Source of the DNA: a candidate division Hyd24-12 bacterium UBA6080
Lineage (GTDB): Bacteria > Fermentibacterota > Fermentibacteria > Fermentibacterales > JCC-6
Direction: 5' to 3'
Length of the DNA stretch: 64,000 nucleotides
Assembly: GCA_002436025.1 (NCBI GenBank)
Contig: DIXM01000002.1
Span: 372,001-436,000, forward strand
The translations under genes and the position numbers were made by a program. The number at the start of each line of letters is the position of its first letter. The first letter of the stretch is position 1. The notes under the pieces are model-generated. The model ran no database searches. It was given only the letters and a program-made list of their open reading frames with translations, and was not told where the DNA came from. Below are positions 42,640 through 52,700 of the stretch, piece by piece.

Positions 42640-45633
42640 TTGAAGCTGACCGGATCCGCCGTTTCCCGCCCTGTGGCGGTGACCGTTCTTTCAATCGTGG
42701 CCGCGGTGCTCGGAGCCGTCGCCGTGATGCAAATGCCCGTCGACCTCCTCCCTTCCGTGGAGTATCCACGCCTCACGATCGAAACCACCTACCCTTCTTC
42801 AAGCCCCTTCGAGGTGGAAAGGCTCGTGACCGACCCCCTCGAAGACGCCCTGGCGGGCGTGAGGGGTCTTCGGTCCTACACATCCCGGTCTTACGGCGAC
42901 ATGAGCCGCATAACCCTCGAGTTCGACTGGGGAACCAACATGGACTACACCCGGCTCGAAGTTAGGGAGAAGCTGGACATAGCCAGCTGGTCGCTCCCCG
43001 ACGAGACCGGGCGCCCGACCATGGTCGACTACGACCCGTCGTCACGGCCTTTCATGGAGATCCTTCTCACCATGGACGGCTCCTGGACCGACATAACCGA
43101 CTTTGCCAGGCGCGTCGTAACGGCCCGGCTTGAACAGGCCGAAGGTGTGGCATCCGTCACCGTCGACGGCGGAGCCGATCCGGCGGTGTTCGTCAGGCTT
43201 CGTCCCGGCGCCATGGAAGAACTGGGTCTCGACCCTTCAGCGGTCAGCGCCGCACTGGCAGGGGCGAACGCAATAACGGCCGGCGGCGGTGAGGTCCTCG
43301 ATGGCCAGAAAGAGTTCTTCCTCTCGCTGCAGGGCGAGTTCGAGACCCTTGAAGACGTGGAGAACACGGTCATTGGTTTCCTGGGCACATCGCCCCTCCT
43401 TCTGGGAGACGTGGCTCAGGTCTACCTCGACGAGAAGCCTCCCACGGAGTGGGCCAGCTTCAACGGAGAGCGTGCCATCATACTCAGGGTTCGGAAGATG
43501 TCCGAAGCCAATACCGTCGAGGTGGCGGCAAGTGTCGAGGGGCTCATCGCAGACCTCACCCTCTCGTATCCGGAACTCGGGCTCTCTGTGATACAGAACG
43601 ATGCCGGCTTCATCCGCGAGTCCATCGGCGGAGTGGTCGAGGCCCTCATCCTCGGAAGTTTTCTCGCCTTCGCCATTCTGTTCTTCTTCCTGCGGGACTG
43701 GAAGAGCCCCCTTGTCCTGGGAATTTCCCTGCCCCTCAGCATAGCGATCTCGCTTTTCTTCCTTTACATGGCCGGCGTGACCGTGAACATCATGAGCCTG
43801 GGGGGGCTCGCCCTGGGTTCCGGCCTTCTTGTAGACAACGCGGTGGTCGTCCTCGAAGCCATTTACAGACGACGGGAGCAGGGTGAGGGCAGGGTCTCCT
43901 CGGCGATAACCGGAACCAGCGAAGTTGGACCCGCCATCGTTGCCAGCACGCTGACCACCGTCGTGGTATTCTTTCCGGTGGTGTACATGGAGGGCATAAC
44001 GAGCCAGCTCTTCCGCGACCAGGCACTGGCGGTCGGTTCAGCCCTTCTCGCCAGCCTTCTGGTGGCGGTCACAGTGATCCCTGCCATGGCCGCCAAAATC
44101 GGAAAAGCGGGCCCTTCCAAAGACGTGACGGCTTCTTTAAAGGACCGTTACTGCCGGTTCCTGGAGAAAGCGCTTAAAAGACGCAGGACCCTGATGACGG
44201 TGACCATTGTCGGGACTGTCGCCGCTCTTCTCGGCGCGGCGCTTCTTCCGATGCAGCTTCTGCCCGAAGTTCCCGAGAACCAGCTCGAGCTTTCTTTCAG
44301 CGCCCAGGAGGGCACTTCGATGGACCGACTGGTTCAACTTTCCGAAGCAGCCACAGAGATTGCCACCCTCTCCGGGGCCGAGTGGACAAGCGGCCGCGTG
44401 GGTGTAAGGGCCGAGGAGGGGGTGGACGCACTGCTCACAGCGAGTTACCCGGGGTCAGATGCGGCGCTTGCGGCAGTGGCGCCCCTGCGGGATTCGTGGG
44501 GGGCGCTCTTCAGCTTTCCGCTTCAGGTCTCGGTAAGGGAGGGGCTTCTGGGGCAGATCCTCGGAGGCGGGAGCGGCTTCACGGTTTTTCTCGAGGGTGA
44601 CAACCTCGACGCAACGCTGGCAGCTGCGACCGAGCTTGCTGGCGCCTCCCTGGGCAGTGTTCCCGGTGTTCTGGGTGCCGACGTTCAGTTCCTTCCCGGC
44701 AAACCCGAGATAGTCATGACTCCCGACCAGGAGTTGCTTACTCTCCTCGGGATCTCGATCGGAGAACTGGCTGACTTCGTCGAAAGCCTCTCCCGTGGTC
44801 TTACTGCAACCACCTTTTACCGCCAGGACGAGCGGGTGGACGTGGTGGTTCTGGCCGACAGGGGGGAGGGCATCCACCTCGACTCCCTCCTGGCAAGGGC
44901 CATGCCCACCGACGGCGGGCTGGTACAGATCGAAAGGCTTGTGACAGTGGCCGTGCGGGACACTCCGGGGTTCATCGAGCACTACCAGGGCAACCGGGCA
45001 GTGGCCGTCTCCATAGCCGGCGGAGGAGCCAACATGGCCGGCACGTCCGAGCGGGTCAGAAGCCTCTCCGATTCAATACTCGAGAGCTCTCCGGTAAGGC
45101 TTCGGATTGGTCCCGAGATCGAGGAGATGGACCGAACGGTATCAAGCCTCCTTCTTGCTGCGGTTCTGGCCGTTGCACTCGTCTATGTGCTTCTCGCGGT
45201 GCAGTTCGAGAATTTCCTTGAACCGTTCATCATAATGTTCACGGTTCCCCTGGGCGTCATCGGAGTGGTTCTGGGGCTTTTCGTAACGGGCCAGAGCTGG
45301 AACGCCATGTCGGGGATCGGGCTGGTCATCCTCTCGGGCATCGTGGTGAACGACGGGATACTGATAGTTGAGCGCATCAGCCAGCTCCGCAAGGAGGGGG
45401 CGTCAACCCACGATGCGATACTCGGGGCAGGCAGGGACAGGTTCAGGCCGGTCCTGATGACAACTGTTACCACGGTCCTCGGCCTTCTGCCCATGGCGCT
45501 CGGGCTGGGCTCCGGGGCGGCGCTCAGCAAGCCCCTGGCAGTCTCGGTCATTGGCGGGATAATGGTTGCCACTCTGCTGACCCTTCTCGTTATCCCCATT
45601 CTCTACAGCCTTCTCCGGGAAGGCCGTCGTTGA
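42640..45633 (+). CDS. RND-family efflux pump subunit 1 (AcrB/MdtB-like)
   Basis: A 997-residue inner-membrane transporter with two homologous halves, each with a large periplasmic loop. Seen: SRPVAVTVLSIVAAVLGAVAV, MPVDLLPSVEYPRLTIET, helix 4 GLALGSGLLVDNAVVVLEAI, and helix 10 GIGLVILSGIVVNDGILIVERI. In AcrB helix 4 carries Asp-Asp and helix 10 a Lys in the proton relay; here the second Asp is Asn and the Lys position is Asn-Asp, as in other HAE-type families. I start it at TTG 42640 (GGAGG 4 bases upstream). The 156-base gap before it has TTGACA (42517-42522) but no matching -10 at normal spacing. Stop overlaps the next start (TTGA). Confidence 0.87.
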   Translation: MKLTGSAVSRPVAVTVLSIVAAVLGAVAVMQMPVDLLPSVEYPRLTIETTYPSSSPFEVERLVTDPLEDALAGVRGLRSYTSRSYGDMSRITLEFDWGTNMDYTRLEVREKLDIASWSLPDETGRPTMVDYDPSSRPFMEILLTMDGSWTDITDFARRVVTARLEQAEGVASVTVDGGADPAVFVRLRPGAMEELGLDPSAVSAALAGANAITAGGGEVLDGQKEFFLSLQGEFETLEDVENTVIGFLGTSPLLLGDVAQVYLDEKPPTEWASFNGERAIILRVRKMSEANTVEVAASVEGLIADLTLSYPELGLSVIQNDAGFIRESIGGVVEALILGSFLAFAILFFFLRDWKSPLVLGISLPLSIAISLFFLYMAGVTVNIMSLGGLALGSGLLVDNAVVVLEAIYRRREQGEGRVSSAITGTSEVGPAIVASTLTTVVVFFPVVYMEGITSQLFRDQALAVGSALLASLLVAVTVIPAMAAKIGKAGPSKDVTASLKDRYCRFLEKALKRRRTLMTVTIVGTVAALLGAALLPMQLLPEVPENQLELSFSAQEGTSMDRLVQLSEAATEIATLSGAEWTSGRVGVRAEEGVDALLTASYPGSDAALAAVAPLRDSWGALFSFPLQVSVREGLLGQILGGGSGFTVFLEGDNLDATLAAATELAGASLGSVPGVLGADVQFLPGKPEIVMTPDQELLTLLGISIGELADFVESLSRGLTATTFYRQDERVDVVVLADRGEGIHLDSLLARAMPTDGGLVQIERLVTVAVRDTPGFIEHYQGNRAVAVSIAGGGANMAGTSERVRSLSDSILESSPVRLRIGPEIEEMDRTVSSLLLAAVLAVALVYVLLAVQFENFLEPFIIMFTVPLGVIGVVLGLFVTGQSWNAMSGIGLVILSGIVVNDGILIVERISQLRKEGASTHDAILGAGRDRFRPVLMTTVTTVLGLLPMALGLGSGAALSKPLAVSVIGGIMVATLLTLLVIPILYSLLREGRR

Positions 45634-48600
45634 TCGATCTCGTGCTCAGGCGTCCACGGGGCACCGCCCTGGTGTTCACGGCGCTCCTTGGCCTTGCCGT
45701 GGTGTCGTTCTTCCGAATACCCATCGAGGGCACGCCTGACACCACCCTTCCAAGCCTCACTGTCAGTACCACCTGGGCCGGGGCCGACCCCGAGGCGGTC
45801 TGTGAACAGGTCAGCAGACCCATTGAGGAGGCCGCCAGGCAATTGAGGGGGGTGGAGGAGGTCTCATCCACATCCGGGCTCAGCAACAGCACGGTCACGG
45901 TTTCCTTCTCCAAGGGCACCGACATGGATGTTGTCGCCATGGAACTCACGGAAAGGATCAGCATGATCCGCCGTGACCTTCCCTCGACAGTAAGACCAAG
46001 CCAGGTCACCCAGTCCGTGCCCCGCGAGATGGAGAGCGAAGGTTTCCTGGTGTACAGCCTCACGGGCGCCGAGCGCCCGGTCCTCAAGCAGATATCGGAA
46101 GACATAGTCGTACCGGCCCTTGAAAGGGTTGACGGCGTAAGCTCGGTGATAGTCGAGGGGCTGGGCTCCGAGGAGATACTGATAAACATAGACCTCGAGG
46201 CCCTCAGGGCTTACGACCTCACGCTCGCTCATGTGGCCTACGCCATCCGTGCCGGCGTGGTCGACAGGAACGTGGGCGTCGCAACCGACTCGTCCGGGAT
46301 CGAGGCAGTGCTCAGGGTCAGCAGCGTACCAGGTATTCCGGGTGAGATCGAAGCGGTACCTCTCGCGTACAGAGGGGGGCGTTTCGTGACCGTTGGCGAC
46401 ATCTCCCACGGGATAGGTGTGAGTTACTCGGACCAGACCGGCGCCATCTTCCGGTACAACGGCCTTGACCAGGTCTCCCTTCAGGTCGACCGAAGCCCGG
46501 GAAGCAATGCCGTGGCCACTGCCCGAAGGGTGGCGGGAGCCGTCGAAAGGATAAAGCGAAGCCTGCCTCAGGGTGTGATGCTTGACCTGACCGAAGACGG
46601 AACCGAGGGGATAGTGAAAGACCTTAACTCACTTTCCTGGAGGGCCCTTTTGTCAATTGTGCTCATCACGCTTGTCCTTCTGGCCCTGAACCCCAGCCCA
46701 ATGACCACACCGCTCGTTCTGAGCTCAATTGTCTTCAGCGCCGCGCTTGCGGTGACTGCCGTGTTCCTGGCGGGCTACACGATAAACGTCCTCACGCTGA
46801 GCGCCCTTGCGATAGCTTTCGGTCTTCTTGTCGACGGCGCTGTGGTCGTACTTGAAGGCATTGCATATCGCAGAAGGCAGGGCATGCCACCCATGGAGGC
46901 AGCCGGGGTGGGCGCCCGGGAGGTTGCCGTCCCCATTCTGGGGGGTATCCTCACCACCCTGGTGGCCCTGGTTCCCCTCCTTGCCAGCGAGGGGGTGCTC
47001 AGGCTCTACTACAAGCCCTTCGCGTTCACTGTTGCTGCCACGCTCATGGCGTCTTTCGTGGTGTGCCTCACATTGGTGCCCTCCATTGCAGGTCATTGGG
47101 GGAAAAGCGACTGGTACAAGGAACGGCTCTGGGACAGGACCCTTGCCCGCTGGGTCTCGCTGCTTCACCACAGGCCCTGGATCGTACTTTCATCAACCAT
47201 CCTCCTTGTGGCCGGCTCGGTCTATGTGCTTGTGGCCAGGGTCGAGCACGGCGAGACATGGAACTTCGGGGGATGGCAGAGGAACAGCATTTATGCAAAC
47301 TTCAGGTTCCCGCCCGGCACGCCGCAGGAGATCGTGGACGGTGTCGCACGTCAGTTCGAGGTCATAATGGCCCGGCGCGATGGCGTTAAGGCATCCCGTA
47401 CCTACGTCTGGGGAGAGTCCGCCTACATCTACAGCGAGTTCGACGATGAAGCCCTTGAAAGCGGGTTTGCCCTTCAGGTCGAGGCTGAGGCCATGGCATT
47501 CGCAACGACTCTGGGGGGGACCAGCTCGGTCTGGGTGGGCGGGATAAGTCCCGACGGTTACTGGAAGAACTCCACAAGCGCAGGCATGATGCAGACCATC
47601 GAACTAAGGGGGTTCGACTACCAGGGGTTGAAAAACGTGGCAGTCAACCTCGCAGCACTGCTCTCGTCCCACCCGCGGATAGAGGATGTGGACATCAATT
47701 TTTCCCGCCGTGACATGAACAGGGAGCAACTGGCGGTGGTTTTCGACAGGCAGGAGCTTGCCGACCTGGGCCTGAACCCGGTGCAGCTGCTTCAGGCCTT
47801 CTCGTACAACTTTGCCGGGGGATACGGCGGTCAGGTCAGGGTGGCCGATGCCTCCCTCGACCTTTCATTTCGGCTTGAGGGCAGGGAGAATCCTGAGCTT
47901 TCCGATGTACTGGACAGCGGAATACAGACTCGGGACGGAACCATCCGGCTTGGCGACGTGGTGACGATCGACACGCTTTCGGTACAGGGCTCGATAAACA
48001 GGGAGAACGGTGAGTACGTCAGAACCATCGCCTACTCGTTCATGGGTGCTGAACGCATGGCGGCGCGTTTCAGAAGCACTCTGCTTCAAAGCCTTTCACT
48101 CCCGTCGGGTTATCGGGTCTACGAAGAGACGAACTGGATTCCCGAGTGGCTGCGCAAGGAAGAGGGGGCGGACATGAACCTGCTTGTCGCCCTGGCGATC
48201 CTTGCTGTGTTCGCTGTGACGGCAATCGTTTTCGAGAGTTTTGCAGCACCCCTCTGGGTTCTGGCGGTGGTGCCAATGGCCCTGGTGGGTGTTGTGGCCG
48301 GCTTCTGGGCGTTCGGCAGGGTGTTCAGCCCCGAGGCCTACGTGGGAAGCGTTTTTCTGGTGGGGATCGCAGTGAACAACTCGATCCTTCTTGTGGACAG
48401 CTACGTGAAAAAGGAGAAGGAGGGCATTCCGGTCAGGACCGCCATCGACCTTGTGGTGCAGGAAAGGCTCAGGCCTGTTCTGCAGACCACCGCCACGACA
48501 GTTCTGGGGCTTCTGCCCCTGGTTCTCTGGCCTATTTCCGGTCAGGACCTCTGGGGCACCCTGTCGTTCACCGTGGTCTGCGGTATGGTCGTGAGCACAC

Positions 48601-48671
48601 CCCTGGTGTTGGTGGCTCTGCCCGCCCTCATTCAAGTCACTTCCCGAAGGAGGAGGAATGAAAAGGTTTGA
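45630..48671 (+). CDS. RND-family efflux pump subunit 2
   Basis: A 1013-residue RND transporter, a divergent relative of the preceding one. N-terminus LRRPRGTALVFTALLGLAVV, IEGTPDTTLPSLTVSTTW, helix 4 LAIAFGLLVDGAVVVLEGI and helix 10 SVFLVGIAVNNSILLVDSY. Here too the helix 4 second Asp is replaced (Gly) and helix 10 has Asn-Asn. Two adjacent RND genes sharing one adaptor suggest a heteromeric pump of the MdtBC kind, or two pumps sharing an adaptor. TTG 45630 overlaps the upstream stop (TTGA) with GGGAAGG upstream. Confidence 0.87.
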   Translation: MIDLVLRRPRGTALVFTALLGLAVVSFFRIPIEGTPDTTLPSLTVSTTWAGADPEAVCEQVSRPIEEAARQLRGVEEVSSTSGLSNSTVTVSFSKGTDMDVVAMELTERISMIRRDLPSTVRPSQVTQSVPREMESEGFLVYSLTGAERPVLKQISEDIVVPALERVDGVSSVIVEGLGSEEILINIDLEALRAYDLTLAHVAYAIRAGVVDRNVGVATDSSGIEAVLRVSSVPGIPGEIEAVPLAYRGGRFVTVGDISHGIGVSYSDQTGAIFRYNGLDQVSLQVDRSPGSNAVATARRVAGAVERIKRSLPQGVMLDLTEDGTEGIVKDLNSLSWRALLSIVLITLVLLALNPSPMTTPLVLSSIVFSAALAVTAVFLAGYTINVLTLSALAIAFGLLVDGAVVVLEGIAYRRRQGMPPMEAAGVGAREVAVPILGGILTTLVALVPLLASEGVLRLYYKPFAFTVAATLMASFVVCLTLVPSIAGHWGKSDWYKERLWDRTLARWVSLLHHRPWIVLSSTILLVAGSVYVLVARVEHGETWNFGGWQRNSIYANFRFPPGTPQEIVDGVARQFEVIMARRDGVKASRTYVWGESAYIYSEFDDEALESGFALQVEAEAMAFATTLGGTSSVWVGGISPDGYWKNSTSAGMMQTIELRGFDYQGLKNVAVNLAALLSSHPRIEDVDINFSRRDMNREQLAVVFDRQELADLGLNPVQLLQAFSYNFAGGYGGQVRVADASLDLSFRLEGRENPELSDVLDSGIQTRDGTIRLGDVVTIDTLSVQGSINRENGEYVRTIAYSFMGAERMAARFRSTLLQSLSLPSGYRVYEETNWIPEWLRKEEGADMNLLVALAILAVFAVTAIVFESFAAPLWVLAVVPMALVGVVAGFWAFGRVFSPEAYVGSVFLVGIAVNNSILLVDSYVKKEKEGIPVRTAIDLVVQERLRPVLQTTATTVLGLLPLVLWPISGQDLWGTLSFTVVCGMVVSTPLVLVALPALIQVTSRRRRNEKV

Positions 48672-49698
48672 CCGCCTTCCGGCGGTGACGGCACTTCTAT
48701 GTGTTCTGGCCGCTTGTGGTTCCGAGGGGGACGAGGCCGAGGGTGAGGCACTCGAACCCTCCCCTCTTCCCGTGACGGCTTCGATTGCCCGGGTTGACAC
48801 CCTTTACGAGGTGCTGAACGCCACCGGACGAGTGGAAAGCCGCCGTTCCCAGACCCTCACGGCGCAAATCCAGGGTCAGGTGATCCAGGCTCCCCTGTAC
48901 GACGGTGCGCCATTCTCCTCAGGAGACGTGATCTTCAGGGTATCATCCGGCGAGTACTCAGCCAACCTTGCCGCCGCTTCCGGAGCCCACAGAAGCGCCC
49001 AGGTTCTCTACCAGTTCGAGTGCGACAACTACCAGGGCGAGCTGACCGAAGATGTCAGGCAGATGCTCCGGCAGACGACAGGGCTCGACCAGGCCCAGGC
49101 AACCCTTTCCCGGGCGGGAACCCAGTACTCGAACAGCGCGATCAGGGCTGGCTTCGACGGCGTGGTGGCTTCAGTGTCCGTACATGAGGGGATGACGGTT
49201 TACCCCGGAACTCTCCTTGGCGAACTTGTCGACCCTCAGTCCCTTCAGGTCCGTGTGGAAATGGACGAGCGGCAGCTTGCCCGTTGCGTACAGGGAAGCG
49301 CGGCCTTTGTGACGATACCCTCCCTTCGTGACACAACGCTGGCCGGCACGGTTTTTTCCGTGTCTCCCGTTGTCAATCCCTCCTACAGGGCGGGCACCGT
49401 CATGGTGGACCTTCCTTTTACGGATAATCTCAGGCCCGGTGCCACTGCCAGGGTCGAGATCGTTGTTTCCGAAAACCCGGGGGCACTTGTGATACCCGAA
49501 GAGGCGATCCTCATCAGGGACAACCGGACCATGGTCTTTCTGGTGGAGGACGGAAAAGCCAAGTGGATATATGTGACGGTGGGCGCCAGGGGCAGGGGAA
49601 CAGTCTCCATCACCGAGGGCATCACCGAGGGTGATCAGGTGATCACAGGCGGTCACTATTCACTTGCCCACGATGCACCTGTGGCGGTGATGAACTGA
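48658..49698 (+). CDS. RND periplasmic adaptor lipoprotein (HlyD/AcrA family)
   Basis: A 346-residue adaptor. Lipobox VLAACG, the lipoyl half-sites TGRVESRRSQTLTAQIQGQV and AGFDGVVASVSVHEGMTV, a short hairpin (LDQAQATLSRAGTQYSNSA), barrel part VRVEMDERQLARCV and membrane-proximal LVIPEEAILIRDN. It overlaps the second RND gene by 14 bases. No outer-membrane channel follows, so the pump probably uses a TolC homologue elsewhere, possibly the one at 23095-24345. Confidence 0.85.
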   Translation: MKRFDRLPAVTALLCVLAACGSEGDEAEGEALEPSPLPVTASIARVDTLYEVLNATGRVESRRSQTLTAQIQGQVIQAPLYDGAPFSSGDVIFRVSSGEYSANLAAASGAHRSAQVLYQFECDNYQGELTEDVRQMLRQTTGLDQAQATLSRAGTQYSNSAIRAGFDGVVASVSVHEGMTVYPGTLLGELVDPQSLQVRVEMDERQLARCVQGSAAFVTIPSLRDTTLAGTVFSVSPVVNPSYRAGTVMVDLPFTDNLRPGATARVEIVVSENPGALVIPEEAILIRDNRTMVFLVEDGKAKWIYVTVGARGRGTVSITEGITEGDQVITGGHYSLAHDAPVAVMN

Positions 49699-49746
49699 TA
49701 ACCGTACTGTCCAGATCCGAGGGTGGTCTTCATTCAACGGGAGCTG

Positions 49747-49752
49747 TATTTT
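49747..49752 (+). promoter_or_regulatory. Candidate -10 (TATTTT) just before the CheR-kinase gene
   Basis: TATTTT ends 6 bases before ATG 49759, a geometry close to the two leaderless promoters, but no convincing -35 is seen 16-18 bases upstream. Confidence 0.3.
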
Positions 49753-49758
49753 TCCGCA

Positions 49759-52700
49759 ATGGAAGGTGATAAAGGAGTCTTTCGCAGGGAGGACTGGGAG
49801 TATCTCCTGGTTCAGATCGCGTCCGAGCAGGCCGGTGTGGATTTCTTCTCTTACAAGATGAATACTCTCCGCCGACGGTACATGCGCAGGATGGCGGCCC
49901 GAAACCTCACCTCCCTTTCGGAGTACGTGACCGTTCTCGAGAAGGACCCTGAAGAAGCCGCCGAGCTGGCATCGGACTTCCTGATTGGTGTCACGTCGTT
50001 CTTCCGTGATCCGGAAGCCTTCAAGGTCATTGAGAAGAAAGTGCTTCCCGGCCTGTTCACCAGGGCCGCCGGGGAACCGGTGCGGGTCTGGGTGGCGGGT
50101 TGTTCCAGGGGCTACGAGGTCTACTCCCTTGCCATGCTTCTTCAGGATTACTGCGGAACCATAGGCAAAGGTGATTTCATCGTTTTTGCAACCGACATCT
50201 CCCAGGAGTCGGTTCACACCGCATCAAAGGCCGTGTTTCGCCGCGAGACGGTAGAAGCCCTTCCGGAGAGGTTCCAGGGCATGGTTACCGAAACCTCATC
50301 GGGGTTCACGGTCATCCCCGAGATCAGGCGAAGGCTTGTCTTCAACAAACACGATCTTCTCGAGGACCCACCCTTCTCACGAACCGACCTCGTAAGCTGC
50401 AGGAACCTTGTTATGTACCTCAAGGAGGAGAGCCAGCGGAAGGTTATGGGGCGGTTGCTTTTCAGCCTGAAGCAGGACGGGATACTCTTCATGGGCAATG
50501 GGGAGAGCCCTTCGGGTTTCAACGGATGCCTCGAGGTTGTTGACGGAACCTGGCGCATATTCAGAAAGTGCGCTGAGCTGAACCGCCCCGTCGAGTTCTT
50601 TTTCAGCGATTCACCCAGACGCCACGGGCCGGCACAATCTACAGCTCAGAACGACACGTTCCGGGAAAATCCGGGTCGCGGGCTTTCGCGGGCCAGTTTC
50701 GACACCTGCCTGACGCAGACGTTCGTCCCCCCCTGCCTTTTCGTCGACGAATCGTTTCATCTGCTTCACCTGCACGGCGACCTGAACGAATTCCTCTCCA
50801 TTCCTTCGGGGTTTCCAAATGTGGACCTTCTCACCATGCTCCCCCCCGAGTTTCGCGGAAGGGTGAGGGCAGGTGTGAGGGAGGTCCTGCGGGAAGGAAC
50901 ACCCATCGAGATAAAGAACCTTCCCTGGCGTGAGGGCGGGGTTAACATCGGCATAACCAGGGTGTCGCCCTCAGGCATGGGCGGAGTGTGTCTGGTCACA
51001 TTCACCCCCGGGGTAAACCCTTTGCGAAAGATCGTTGACAATGCCGTTCTCTCATCCGACGCAAAGAGCAGGATCGAAGACCTCGAAAACCAGTTGGATT
51101 CCCTCGAACAGGAACTCAGGCTGGTCCGTGACGATCTTGCCAACCGCACGGGCGAGCTGCAGGCGGCCAACGAAGAGCTTCTCACGGGCGGCGAGGAGAT
51201 AAGGAGCACCAACGAGGAGCTTCAGGCCATCAACGAAGAGCTGCTCTCAGCCAACGAAGAGCTGAAATCCCGGAACCAGCAGCTGTCCGAGCTTCACAGC
51301 GATATGGGCAATCTGCTGAGAAGCCTGGATGTTTCGGCCATTTTCCTCGGAACCGACCTCAGGATAAGGAAGTTCAACGAGGCGGCCCGGCTTTTCTTCC
51401 GCCTCGATGAGAAGGACAGCGGCAGGGTCATAACCGATATCGCCTCGAACCTCTCGGGAAGCTGCATAACCGACATCCTTGACAGGGTGGACAGGGTGAT
51501 GACAAGGGGAGGCTCCGACCAGTGGGAACTCGACGCAGGTGATCTGGGCTGGTTCCTGGCCAAAGCAACTCCGCACAGGGATGAAAAGGGTGCGCTGACA
51601 GGCACCATCCTGAGTTTTGTCGACGTGACCGGGCTCAAGAAGGCCGAGAACATGCTGCGCGGGCTTGAACGAAGGCTTCGTCGAACCCACTCCATGGCTA
51701 TGGTGGGCTGTTGGGATTTTGTTCCTGACAACGGGCTGATAATGCTGACCTCTGATACCAGGATGATCCTCGGGAGTGATGAAAACAGCGACAGCATTCC
51801 CTTCACAGAATTCTGCAGGCTTTTCCGTGACGAATCCGGCATCCACGATGCTTTCAACGAACTTGTCTATTCCAGGTCGAAAATGGACTTTTCCACCGTG
51901 ACGGCCCTGGACGAAACCCGCCATGTCCGGCTTGTGGCCGAACTCGAGTACGATAACCGGGGCGAACCGGTCAGGATTTCCGGAGCTGTCCAGGACGTTA
52001 CGGGCATCATGGAGGCCAGGCGCAGCATGGAAGATGCCCACGACTACCTGAAGCGTATTCAGAGCGCTGCGGCCCTTGGGGGCGTTCGCATGGAGTGGGA
52101 CACCAGGACCGGTCAGTCAAGGGTTGACCTTTCCGCAGAGGCATGCGGGATCCTCGGGATAGAACAGAGGCCGGATCAAGGGGTGCACCTCAGAGAGATA
52201 GTCTCGCAGGAGGAATGGGAGAAGATACAGGGGGTTCTGCGGGAATCCGCGCAGGACGGCCGGACCGCAGAGGTCGATTTCTCCCTCTCAGCGGGCGACA
52301 GAACAAGAAAAAGGGTGTTCCGGCTCCGAGCCGCCAGTGAGAGTAAAAACGAAAGACTGATGCAGACCACCGGAGTGATAATGGATGTCACTGGTCTCAG
52401 GCTGATCGAACAGGAGCTTCATCATTCAGAAAAGCTAAGGTCGGTGGGGGAACTCGCAGGCGGGGTGGCCCATGACTTCAACAATCAGCTCATGGGAATC
52501 GTGGGATACGCCGAGGGGCTGCTGCATCGCATTGAGGATCCCGACCTTCAAAGGATGATCCACGGCATTCTCAAGGCTTCGGAAAGGTCAGCCGACCTCA
52601 TAAAACAACTCCTGGCTTTCAGCCGGAAGGGCATGAGCGTTGTTTCCGTCGTTGACCTTCACAAGGTGGTGACCGATGTGCTGTCCATGGTTGAGCGGAG

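Noticed and set aside
45864..46409. Minus-strand frames inside the RND genes
   Set aside because: Shadows of strongly biased coding sequence; the RND proteins on the plus strand are continuous and full-length.
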